Positions 58,001 to 64,000 of a stretch of DNA of 64,000 bases are shown here, piece by piece. This DNA comes from an uncultured Alphaproteobacteria bacterium. Its GTDB lineage: Bacteria; Pseudomonadota; Alphaproteobacteria; Rs-D84. Location: NCBI GenBank assembly GCA_949082785.1, contig CARVLU010000001.1:95455-159454 (forward strand). The letters are read 5' to 3'. A program made the position numbers and the translations under genes. The notes beneath the pieces are model-generated. The model saw only the letters and a list, made by a program, of their open reading frames with translations. It made no database searches and was not told the origin of the DNA. Every line of letters begins with the position of its first letter. Position 1 is the stretch's first letter.

Positions 58001-59360
58001 TACCCGCCGGGCAAATTGTACATGCCGTACCGTTTGCATAATACCCCGCGTTTGCGGTCACAGATTTGACCGACTGTTGACAATTGGCACTGTTGCTGCT
58101 GCATCCGCTTTTGATTGTACCGTCACCGGTCCCCGCAGAATTCGAATATGCCACATACGTACATGCCGACCCAGAACACGAATTACATGTCACACTGGCA
58201 CAATTGGATGGTTTGCCGCATGCCGTCTGGCCACCGGTCCAGGCACGAGATTTATTGTTACTGTAACACGCAGTAATGCCACCACTGTTATTTGCCGCAC
58301 TGTTGGGATATCCGGACGGACACGCCGTACACGACGTGCCGTTCACACGGTAATTCGCATTACACGTCACGGATTTAACAGTTTGTTGACACGCGGCACT
58401 GTTGCTGCTGCATCCGCTTTTAATCGTACCGTCGCCATTACCCGCAGAATTTGAATAGGCAACATATGTACACGCCGAACCGGAACAGCTGTTGCATGTT
58501 ACGCTGTACGCGTTGGACGGCTTGGAACATGCGGTCTGGTTGCCGGACCATGGGCGCGACTTGTTGTTACTGTAACATGCCGTGACACCGCCCGTATTGC
58601 CGTCGGCACTGTTGGGATACCCGGACGGACACGCCGTACACGATGTCCCATTTGTACGATATCCGGTCTTGGCAGATACACCGGTAATCGGTTTGGTACA
58701 GTTGGTCGCTGTACAATTGGACGTTATGGTACCCGCATAATTCTTTTTATATGTGCATGTTCCCGGTGTACAGCTGCCCGATGCGGTAATCGCCTTACAA
58801 TTAGTAGGGACGGCTGTCGGGGCAATCTGGGACCCGGTCTTGGTAAAGTTTCCGACACATGAATTTTGATTGGCCGCACCGGCACCCACCCGATATCCCG
58901 ACGGACACTGGGTCTGGGCGGTGTTGCTGGATTTATAATAACCGGTGCTGACGGCTTTGCAGCTGGTTTGCCCAGTCGAGTTTTGGTATTCTGTTGAACC
59001 GGAACACGCCGTGCGCCCCTGAATCCCGCCATTGGGGGTGTACGTCGTCTGGCCGTTACATCTGTATCCCGCTTCGCAGGTTTTACAAGTGGTGCCATTA
59101 ATATACTGACCCGCTGAACAAGTGACCGCATTAATCTTTTTATCCGCGGTCCCACCGGCACAGGTATATCCACTGGGGCATGATGTACAGGCATTTCCCG
59201 CCACCGGCGTTCCATTATATGTGCCACCCTTGGTCATATAATAACCAGATGCACAGGACGTATATTTCTTATAAGTTGGACATGAATAACCCGCCGCGAA
59301 CGCATCAACGGCAAACACCAATGCAAACAATGCAGTCAAAACCCGCAGTAAACGTGACAT
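55020..59360 (-). CDS. Giant secreted cysteine-rich repeat protein, 1446 residues
   Basis: After a signal peptide (MSRLLRVLTALFALVFAVDAFA) the chain is almost wholly tandem Cys repeats resembling TNF-receptor or ephrin-receptor modules: CPSGYTANTASNKTAASQCQI, AGTYKAAHTVNYGSTSSC, GYYRAAHTVTYGNTSTRTQCP and CRISCGAGTRIVSANATSC, each recurring several times. Two near-identical blocks of about 95 residues containing ACTYVAYSNSAG lie in the N-terminal third. The C-terminal 60 residues (VYLRSTKKTTPSLNIKIGDQTYYG...) lack cysteines and form a separate beta domain, perhaps an anchor. Surface display and adhesion are plausible but unproven. The upstream region shows AAAGGGG about 13 nt from the ATG. Confidence 0.85.
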   Translation of the reverse strand: MSRLLRVLTALFALVFAVDAFAAGYSCPTYKKYTSCASGYYMTKGGTYNGTPVAGNACTSCPSGYTCAGGTADKKINAVTCSAGQYINGTTCKTCEAGYRCNGQTTYTPNGGIQGRTACSGSTEYQNSTGQTSCKAVSTGYYKSSNTAQTQCPSGYRVGAGAANQNSCVGNFTKTGSQIAPTAVPTNCKAITASGSCTPGTCTYKKNYAGTITSNCTATNCTKPITGVSAKTGYRTNGTSCTACPSGYPNSADGNTGGVTACYSNNKSRPWSGNQTACSKPSNAYSVTCNSCSGSACTYVAYSNSAGNGDGTIKSGCSSNSAACQQTVKSVTCNANYRVNGTSCTACPSGYPNSAANNSGGITACYSNNKSRAWTGGQTACGKPSNCASVTCNSCSGSACTYVAYSNSAGTGDGTIKSGCSSNSANCQQSVKSVTANAGYYANGTACTICPAGKYCTGGTAAAANCAAGTFRSTTGGTAASSCSACTGATYSGVGATGCTNCPSGYTANTASNKTAASQCQISVAAGKFLSTVNTTTTGTCSAGTYKAAHTVNYGSTSSCAACTTRTKYSGAGAGACSTVSGGYYTTGCNASGNNCTGQSQCTGANYCSGGVSNACPSGYTANTSAGKTAASQCQINVAGGKYIATANTTTQTNCAANTWKSAHTVNYGSTSGCTACPTGYGVGAGAGTAQNTCYISVPAGQYLGTANGTTKSNCVAGTYKAAHNVTYGSTSSCAVCGTNTYSNAQAGSCTACATGNKYYNSGTAAANHAGVGSCVVSCAAGTYVASGGAACTSVGTGYYRAAHTVAQGSTSTRTQCPANYRSGAATGAESGCAASCAAGQYVPTAKAACTTVGTGYYRAAHTVTYGNTSTRTQCPDGYRNGGATGAESSCVMAVAAGKYVATGKSATQTSCAAGTSKAAHNVTYGNTSSCAACTGATYSGAGAGSCTNCPSGYTANTASNKTAASQCQISVAGGKYVATANSATLTTCDAGYACPGGNVNYGSTGARNKCTGVTYSGAGASACTTCPNSATGYYIAGDIHTTINSCYKNVPWTGSHGNGTRNCYYTSGTGTSAVYSSSCDAYKASKCAAAYYYVSGADCTSVGTGYWSAADSITRTQCPTNYQVGAAASAQSGCKTNCAAGTRVATANAACSAITSGNVYMLAHSVNYGATSAAATACPTGYSISGTTAADHDAKNDCKISCGAGTRVASADAVCTTPSGNWYVGAHTVAAGSTSSVNSCLANYTISGTAAADHDAASDCRISCGAGTRIVSANATSCTTPSGNWYVGAHSVPQGSTSSVNSCLANYSISGTAATNHDAASDCRISCSGGTYIAAANNTSCSNVGAGYWAAASTVSQGSAGARNQCASGLTTIGYGAGADEAGDCGRILNVGTDKVYLRSTKKTTPSLNIKIGDQTYYGNMSTATKGKLRVKNGTTTYSVHDDSK

Positions 59361-59470
59361 TCTGCGTAACCCCTTTCTCTTTCACTGGGCATGATAGAAA
59401 AAATCGCACATCCGATGCAAGCACAAAATCCCCCGTGGGCGCGTTTTTCAAACAAGGGTTGAAAAAATAA

Positions 59471-59498
59471 TTGAATTCATATCAAATCGTGATACACT
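59471..59498 (+). promoter_or_regulatory. Promoter of rnpB
   Basis: TTGAAT (59471-59476), 16-bp spacer, TACACT (59493-59498), about 7 bp before the RNA 5' end. Confidence 0.65.
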
Positions 59499-59504
59499 GC
59501 ATCA

Positions 59505-59843
59505 CGCAAGATGGGCAGAGTGTAGCCGTCCAAGTGACGGAGGAAAGTCCGGACTGCGTGGGACAGCATACCGGCTAATGACCGGGCGGGGCGACCCGAC
59601 GATAAGAGCAACAGTGACGAATCGATTAAATTCGGGTGAAACGGGCAATCTCTATGCGCAGCAACTTCAAATAGGTTCCCTATGACGAGTCCCAGGGGCG
59701 GGAACGGGTAGAAGGCTTGATACATTGTGGTAACACAGTGTACAGATTGATTACACTCGCTACCTTTATCTGGTGTGACGATTTTATATCCAGCACTGGG
59801 CATTGGCATGTACAGAATCCGGCTTATCGCGCATCTGCAAAAA
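59505..59843 (+). ncRNA. rnpB: RNase P RNA (bacterial A type)
   Basis: The catalytic RNA that trims tRNA 5' ends. The universal 5' block GACGGAGGAAAGTCCGGAC (about 59536-59554), the GACCGGGCGGGGCGACCCG region, TAAGAGCAACAGTGA, the GGTGAAACGG loop sequence and the 3' block ACAGAATCCGGCTTA (P4 partner) are all present in order. Ends are approximate: P1 pairs GCAAGATG near 59506 with CATCTGC near 59837. Confidence 0.95.
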
Positions 59844-59869
59844 ACCGCCCATCGGGCGGTTTTTTTTCT
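59842..59869. terminator. Terminator of rnpB, shared with gpmI
   Basis: ACCGCCC-atc-GGGCGGT (59844-59860) followed by eight T's. Confidence 0.9.
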
Positions 59870-61345
59870 TTAATCAACCAGATTGTGTCCGGTCATGTCC
59901 ACGGGCGCCGCAATCCCCAGCAAATGCAACATGGTTGGTGCAATATCGGCCAATCCGCCGTTTGCCACCGCATGTTCGGTATTCGACACCACAATCAAAT
60001 TCACCGGATTGGTCGTGTGCGCCGTCCAGGGCAGGTTGTTATCCGCATCCCACAGCTTTTCCGCGTTCCCATGGTCGGCCGTAATCAGCACCGTCCCGTC
60101 CAGTTTCAACACCGCCGGGACGATTTTCGCCAACTGATCGTCCAGGCATTCCATCGCGCGGATGGCCGCCGGTTCAATACCCGTATGGCCCACCATGTCG
60201 CCGTTGGCGTAATTCAAAATCACGACATCAAATTCCGGCAGCTTTTTCAGTAACGTTTCCGTGATTTCCGGCGCAGACATTTCCGGCTGTAAATCAAATG
60301 TGGCAACGGCGGGCGACGCAATCAATGCCTTTTCTTCGCCGTCAAAATCCACATTGCGTTCCGCATCAAAGAAATACGTCACGTGGTTGTATTTTTCGGT
60401 TTCTGCGATACGCAACTGGCGCAGGCCCGCCGCCGCCAAAACATCGCCCAGCGTGTTGTTGACCGCAATATCGGGCAGCAATGCCGGACAGACTTCGTTC
60501 AAACCTTCGCCATATTGGGAAAAGCACAAGATATGCACGCCCGTCGCCACAATCGCGCGCACAATCTGGCGGGCGCGGTCACTGCGGTAATTGCCGAACA
60601 AGAACCCGTCGTGCGCCGTCATCTGGGGCGCGCCGTCGATAACGGTCGGCTTGATAAATTCGTCGGTTTCGCCGCGCGCGTATGCCGCCGCCAACGCTTC
60701 TTGGATGGTGGGGGCGTGGAATTCCGCGTCACCGCGAACAATCGCACCCACGGCCATTTCCGTGCGGTCCAAATTCTGGTTGCGGTCCATGGCATAGTAA
60801 CGACCCGACAAAGTGCCAAAGAACACGCGGCCATCCGCAAATGCGTCCGCCAACTTTTCTTGAATCAATTCAATGTATGTCGGCGCCGACTGGGGCAGGG
60901 TGTCGCGACCATCGGCAATAAAATGGATACAGATTTTCAATCCCGCCGCCAAAATCCGGTCGGCAATGGTCATCATATCGTTGACATCCGCATGCACGCG
61001 CCCATCCGACATCAATCCGGCCAGATGCACAATCCCGCCATCGGATTTGACCGCCGCGATAAAATCACGCAATGCCGGGTTTTCGTCCCAGTTTTCCAAT
61101 TGAAACCGGCGCAGGAACTGGTTCACGACGCGTCCCGAACCGATGGTGATATGGCCGACTTCGGAATTACCCATGGTGTGCGGCGGCAACCCAACGGCGG
61201 GCCCACTGGCGTCCAGAACCGAATGCGGATATTTTTCCAGCAAGCCGTCCAAAAACGGCGTTTTCGCCATGGCGACCGCGTTGTGGCGGGTATCCGCACT
61301 GATACCGACACCGTCCAAAATACACAGAACAAGTGGTTTCTTCAT
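59870..61345 (-). CDS. gpmI: 2,3-bisphosphoglycerate-independent phosphoglycerate mutase
   Basis: From ATG 61345 (491 residues) it has the alkaline-phosphatase-like metal and nucleophile motifs: LCILDGVGI, PHTMGNSEVGHITIGSGR with the catalytic Ser, HFIADGRDTLPQSA, VTYFFDAERNVDF, NYANGDMVGHTG and TADHGNAE. It interconverts 3- and 2-phosphoglycerate using two Mn ions. GGGGGA precedes the ATG, and the longer frame to 61360 adds only MGEYI. Convergent with rnpB. Confidence 0.96.
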   Translation of the reverse strand: MKKPLVLCILDGVGISADTRHNAVAMAKTPFLDGLLEKYPHSVLDASGPAVGLPPHTMGNSEVGHITIGSGRVVNQFLRRFQLENWDENPALRDFIAAVKSDGGIVHLAGLMSDGRVHADVNDMMTIADRILAAGLKICIHFIADGRDTLPQSAPTYIELIQEKLADAFADGRVFFGTLSGRYYAMDRNQNLDRTEMAVGAIVRGDAEFHAPTIQEALAAAYARGETDEFIKPTVIDGAPQMTAHDGFLFGNYRSDRARQIVRAIVATGVHILCFSQYGEGLNEVCPALLPDIAVNNTLGDVLAAAGLRQLRIAETEKYNHVTYFFDAERNVDFDGEEKALIASPAVATFDLQPEMSAPEITETLLKKLPEFDVVILNYANGDMVGHTGIEPAAIRAMECLDDQLAKIVPAVLKLDGTVLITADHGNAEKLWDADNNLPWTAHTTNPVNLIVVSNTEHAVANGGLADIAPTMLHLLGIAAPVDMTGHNLVD

Positions 61346-61402
61346 AATATATTCCCCCAATCATTGATTTTCACCGCGCAGACTAGCACAACCGTTTTTT
61401 GA

Positions 61403-61431
61403 TTGCAAAAGAAAAAGAAAGATTGTATAAC
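61403..61431 (+). promoter_or_regulatory. Promoter of the HTH regulator gene
   Basis: TTGCAA (61403-61408), 17-bp spacer, TATAAC (61426-61431), about 48 bp before the presumed transcript reaches the ATG. Confidence 0.65.
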
Positions 61432-61485
61432 TATCTGCTGAATAGGAAGAGTTTCGTATCTATTAGCTTATTGATGGAGATGAAT

Positions 61486-61902
61486 ATGAGTGGAAAGTGT
61501 TTTGCCCCCACGGCAGTTGATGCCCACATTGGCCAGCGTATGCAGTTACGGCGTACGATGATGGGGCTGTCACAGAAAGATTTGGCCAAGATTTGCGGTG
61601 TTTCGTTCCAGCAGATTCAGAAATATGAATGTGCGGGGAATCGTATTTCTGCGTCACGGCTGTTTGATGTCAGCACGGCGTTGCAGACACCGGTGTCTTT
61701 CTTTTTTGCGGGATTGCCCGGCAACATGCCCGAAGCGACATCACGCGCCGCCCGATCCGGCCGCGTTTGCCAGCAGAAAGAAAACGACCCATTAAGCAAG
61801 AATGAATCATTACAGATTGTCAATCTGTATTGGAAATTACCCAATGACGAACAACGTAAAATGGTATTGAAAATGTTGCAGTCATTGAACGGATTGCTGT
61901 AA
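61486..61902 (+). CDS. XRE-family helix-turn-helix regulator
   Basis: From ATG 61486 (GGAG 6 nt upstream) the 138 residues begin with a Cro/C1-type HTH (VDAHIGQRMQLRRTMMGLSQKDLAKICGVSFQQIQKYECAGNRISASRLF), then a linker and a C-terminal helical segment (NDEQRKMVLKMLQSL). This short architecture is common in alphaproteobacteria, where such proteins regulate envelope or symbiosis genes. ATG 61474 and 61480 are alternatives. The gene stands alone with promoter and terminator. Confidence 0.88.
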   Translation: MSGKCFAPTAVDAHIGQRMQLRRTMMGLSQKDLAKICGVSFQQIQKYECAGNRISASRLFDVSTALQTPVSFFFAGLPGNMPEATSRAARSGRVCQQKENDPLSKNESLQIVNLYWKLPNDEQRKMVLKMLQSLNGLL

Positions 61903-61930
61903 AAATCCCCCGAATGGGGGATTTTTTACG
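61903..61930 (+). terminator. Intrinsic terminator
   Basis: ATCCCCC-gaat-GGGGGAT followed by TTTTTT directly after the HTH gene. Confidence 0.88.
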
Positions 61931-61948
61931 GTGTCATTCATCTTCTTT

Positions 61949-62099
61949 GTCATTGCGAACGTAATCGGGCCCCGCGCAAACATGCGTTTGCGTGGGTGAT
62001 ACGTGAAGCAATCCAGTGAATAATGAACATTTCCATTTTCCTGGATTGCCACGCGGCGTCCGTCTTCGCTACGCTACGTCGCGACTTGCTCGCAATGAC
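61949..62099. repeat. Interspersed palindromic element, copy 2 (two half units)
   Basis: A leftward half (61949-62016: GTCATTGCG ... GCAATCCAG) and a rightward half (62041-62099: CTGGATTGCCACGC ... GCTCGCAATGAC) are separated by 24 bp, the reverse arrangement of copy 1. The right half contains an extra CTTCGCTACGCTACGTCG insertion. Confidence 0.75.
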
Positions 62100-62110
62100 A
62101 ACGCGCCACG

Positions 62111-62338
62111 TCAACACGCGACGCGGCCACGCTTGATAATCAACATCGCAAACGCACCATGGAAAACGCGGCGCAGGGTACCTTCTGCGAACAAATCGCG
62201 GCCACGTTCACATTTCAGATAATCTTTCTTGGTCATTTTCAATAATGCCGCCGCGTCACCGGCACTGATTTTCAAATGTTGTCGCGCACAGCGCATGATA
62301 TTGCCGTAATACTGGGCATCGATTAATATTTTTGACAT
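62111..62338 (-). CDS. Small HTH-like protein downstream of riboswitch-like leader, 75 residues
   Basis: MSKILIDAQYYGNIMRCARQHLKISAGDAAALLKMTKKDYLKCERG reads like a compact Cro/C1-type HTH (helix-turn-helix about residues 22-45), followed by a basic hydrophobic C-terminus (FAMLIIKRGRVAC). AAAAGGAG sits 8 nt upstream of the ATG. The leader (about 200 nt) contains the candidate regulatory RNA and a terminator. No close family is recognised; a DNA-binding role is inferred from the pattern only. Confidence 0.65.
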   Translation of the reverse strand: MSKILIDAQYYGNIMRCARQHLKISAGDAAALLKMTKKDYLKCERGRDLFAEGTLRRVFHGAFAMLIIKRGRVAC

Positions 62339-62361
62339 AGTTTAAACTCCTTTTACGTTAT

Positions 62362-62470
62362 AAAAAACACCGCCGCACAGGATTGTGGGCGGTTGGAGGC
62401 TCAAAACTATTCGTAGAAATAGTGTCGTTTATTGGATATTCACGACCCTCCAACCAACGTGGGTTGGAGA
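62362..62470 (-). promoter_or_regulatory. Candidate riboswitch-like leader, copy B
   Basis: Leftward: P0 CTCCAACC/GGTTGGAG (62448-62455 with 62462-62469); P1 GGTTGGAGG/CCTCCAACC (62391-62399 with 62447-62455); P3 AATAGT/ACTATT (62406-62411 with 62418-62423); then a terminator hairpin (62370-62392) with TTTTTTAT, followed by AAGGAG and ATG. P1 and P0 use the same strand, and P1's last two bases belong to the terminator stem. Base changes against copy A keep pairing in P0, P1 and P3. Confidence 0.65.
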
Positions 62471-62540
62471 TGTTTTGTGTCATCGCTGACATCTACGAAA
62501 CGGCTTTTGAGAGCCTACACCGGTTTCCCAATGCGTGTCT

Positions 62541-62569
62541 ATTATATCGCATCCCGCGCGAATGTTCAA
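62541..62569 (-). promoter_or_regulatory. Promoter of the copy B leader
   Basis: Leftward TTGAAC (62564-62569), 17-bp spacer, TATAAT (62541-62546). Gives a leader of about 200 nt with extra hairpins GGCT/AGCC and TGTCA/TGACA before the P0-P1 region. Confidence 0.7.
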
Positions 62570-62595
62570 GGAATTTAAATTTATTGGTGTGTTTT

Positions 62596-62697
62596 CTGGA
62601 TTGCCACGCCACTGACGTGGCTCGCAATGACAAGGGTGTTGAATTGCCTGGCACTGTATCTCCTTTGTCATTGCGAGCCATCGGCAAAGCAATCCAG
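62596..62697. repeat. Interspersed palindromic element, copy 3
   Basis: 102 bp, same order as copy 1: CTGGATTGCCACGC ... GCTCGCAATGAC, spacer, GTCATTGCG ... GCAATCCAG. It lies in the gene-free interval between the copy B promoter and the next Cys-rich gene. Confidence 0.78.
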
Positions 62698-62731
62698 TAA
62701 ATTATTGTCGCCGCCGAATGGCGGGGACATA

Positions 62732-62758
62732 ACAAAAAATCCCCCGGGTGGGGGATGG
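62732..62758 (-). terminator. Terminator of the last Cys-rich gene
   Basis: ATCCCCC-gggt-GGGGGAT with A-run before it, giving TTTTTT for the leftward transcript. Confidence 0.82.
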
Positions 62759-63949
62759 TTATTCGGCGGATGTGGGCACACCGGTGACGCATGCCTTGTA
62801 CTCGTCGGGTTCCAGCATTGTCCAACACTGGTCCTTTAAATCGGCGTTGCGGGTCCGCCCCTTGCCATAGGCCATGGTTTGCGTGTTATATTGCGCGGCA
62901 TCGCGGCAATAACTGGACGCGGACGCGTTGTCGTCAAATATTTTACCGGTCGGGCAACGCACACAAACGCCCGTGGCCGACGGAATGCCGACACGGTTGT
63001 CGCCCGTGCATTCGATACAGGTCCGGTTTGTGGACGACGTAAATGCCATCCCGGGCGCCATACAACGGTATTCATAACAACTGCCGTTGGCGTGCATGGC
63101 ATGTTCCGATTCCTGGAAATCGGCGGCGGCCCAACCGGTGCAAATTGAATTCAGATTACATGTGTTCTGGTTAATCGCAACGCAGTCATTTTTGGCGGGG
63201 TTGGGCTGGTACCCATCTTTGCACAATAATATTTTTTCGCCGGCGCCCCACAGTGTTGCGGTGGACACCATGCGTTTCCATCCGGAACGTTCGGCACGGA
63301 AAATCATCGGTTGAACAAATGCCCCATGACCCGACGGCAAGAAATCAGATATCGCCAGAATCATGTCGTGTTCCTGCTTCTTATGAACACCACACGATTT
63401 ATTTTCGTCCCAATGGAACATATAAATTTCATTTTCAACGCTGGGGCCGCTGTGCGTGATTTGGTATTTGGAAAAATCACTGCGTTTAATCGGAACGGAA
63501 TCGCATGTTGACGAAATGCCGGCACTGCACCCGTCGCCGCTGAAACCGGCCTTGCACAGCCAAAAACAATCCACGATATTGCCCGCGGGGTTATAGTATG
63601 TGGTCCACGCGTTGCCCTTGTTCTTGTTCGCGCCCTGTAACTGGGTCACACAGAATTTGGCGCCATTTTCGTTCACGTCGCGCGCGACCAGCATTAAAAT
63701 CGCCCCTTCGTCCAGGTATGTCCCGTGGTTGGTTCCAACATTATCATCACGAATATTGACCCAGTTTTTGCACCCGGCCAAACTGTTGCCGACACATGTT
63801 TCCGCACCGATGTTGTGCGTTTGACAATGCGACATGCCCGGGTTACCCCAATGCTGTTTCATGGCGTTGTTGTTCCGGCCGCCCGCAATCGCCGGCACCG
63901 AACATGCACATAAAACCGTTGTCAAAATGAATGTCGTTACTGTCTTCAT
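62759..63949 (-). CDS. Secreted Cys-rich protein, 396 residues
   Basis: Signal peptide MKTVTTFILTTVLCACSVPAIAG (a Cys in the h-region leaves a lipoprotein possible). The N-terminal two-thirds is a globular domain rich in Trp, Asn and Gly (NIVDCFWLCKAGFSGDGC), and the C-terminal third has Cys repeats typical of the family (CIECTGDNRVG, CVRCPTGKIFDDNAS). The ending EYKACVTGVPTSAE differs from the SYYCS/N tails. It may be a surface protein; function is unknown. A TATAAT-like -10 is near 63990 on the leftward strand. Confidence 0.8.
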   Translation of the reverse strand: MKTVTTFILTTVLCACSVPAIAGGRNNNAMKQHWGNPGMSHCQTHNIGAETCVGNSLAGCKNWVNIRDDNVGTNHGTYLDEGAILMLVARDVNENGAKFCVTQLQGANKNKGNAWTTYYNPAGNIVDCFWLCKAGFSGDGCSAGISSTCDSVPIKRSDFSKYQITHSGPSVENEIYMFHWDENKSCGVHKKQEHDMILAISDFLPSGHGAFVQPMIFRAERSGWKRMVSTATLWGAGEKILLCKDGYQPNPAKNDCVAINQNTCNLNSICTGWAAADFQESEHAMHANGSCYEYRCMAPGMAFTSSTNRTCIECTGDNRVGIPSATGVCVRCPTGKIFDDNASASSYCRDAAQYNTQTMAYGKGRTRNADLKDQCWTMLEPDEYKACVTGVPTSAE

Positions 63950-64000
63950 TGTTTATATCCCGTGGGTGTGGGGCATGCGCCCCCGCGCCCATTATAAATA

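Noticed and set aside
62406..62423. Resemblance of the P3 hairpin (TTTCTAC loop) to a Cas12a crRNA repeat
   Set aside because: It is a short accidental similarity. There is no array of repeats and spacers and no cas gene, and copy A does not keep the motif.
1..64000. CRISPR array
   Set aside because: No regularly spaced short repeats or cas-like genes were seen anywhere in the window.

Overview
The window reads as a slice of a compact chromosome from an alphaproteobacterium. The main evidence is GcrA (a cell-cycle regulator restricted to that class), a circularly permuted two-piece tmRNA gene, and an rpsP-rimM-trmD-rplS operon. Rubrerythrin, a phosphofructokinase and many secreted cysteine-rich proteins with tandem CxxC-type repeats suggest an anaerobic, host-associated lineage of the kind known from animal-gut metagenomes (RF32/CAG-239-like). 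That placement is my inference, not something the sequence states. Genes are tightly packed, often with 4-bp ATGA overlaps. Nearly every transcription unit ends in a short GC-rich hairpin with a T-run, and several promoters sit so close to the ATG that leaderless mRNAs are likely.

Layout. 1-4.2 kb: leftward alpha/beta hydrolase (cut by the window edge), rimI, tsaB, a small gene and a Lon homologue that lacks the protease domain. 4.2-6.8 kb: permuted ssrA, obg and rubrerythrin. 7-9.7 kb: a Pro-rich membrane protein and gcrA. 9.8-16.1 kb: a rightward operon of an A24 prepilin peptidase and four secreted proteins. The first and last share a perfect 699-bp repeat, and the last carries a GH108 muramidase domain. 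16.1-17.9 kb: an AmiC-type amidase and a GH24 lysozyme with an attenuator-like leader. 18-19.1 kb: an AT-rich orphan gene and a tRNA-Ser(CGA) followed by tandem elements that end in copies of the tRNA 3' end. 19.2-31.9 kb: housekeeping and repair genes (atl, mutY, peroxiredoxin, ihfB, a fused accD-accA, RNase J, recN, a split addA). 32-42.1 kb: a coiled-coil membrane protein, xseA, tsaD, an AbiEii-like nucleotidyltransferase with a phosphoesterase, and the rpsP operon. 42.3-47.7 kb: gdhA, tRNA-Gly(CCC) with the same tRNA-end element followed by a GIY-YIG nuclease, TM2, HNH and LysM proteins, and phosphofructokinase. 47.7-64 kb: several secreted Cys-rich proteins (one of 1446 residues) interleaved with dnaK, rplY, rsmD, tadA, rnpB and gpmI.

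The most unusual content is regulatory or mobile RNA/DNA rather than protein. (1) A riboswitch-like leader occurs twice (54.75-54.85 kb and 62.36-62.47 kb). Each copy has covarying helices, mutually exclusive pairings, an intrinsic terminator, a Shine-Dalgarno sequence and its own promoter. (2) A roughly 160-bp element follows two different tRNA genes and regenerates each tRNA's 3' end; in one case it is joined to a GIY-YIG nuclease gene. (3) A strongly structured RNA of about 230 nt has its own promoter and a terminator just before a secreted-protein operon. (4) A promoter/leader module containing an 11-codon ORF is conserved in front of two secreted-protein genes. (5) The secreted-protein/GH108 operon resembles a muramidase-assisted export or lysis system.
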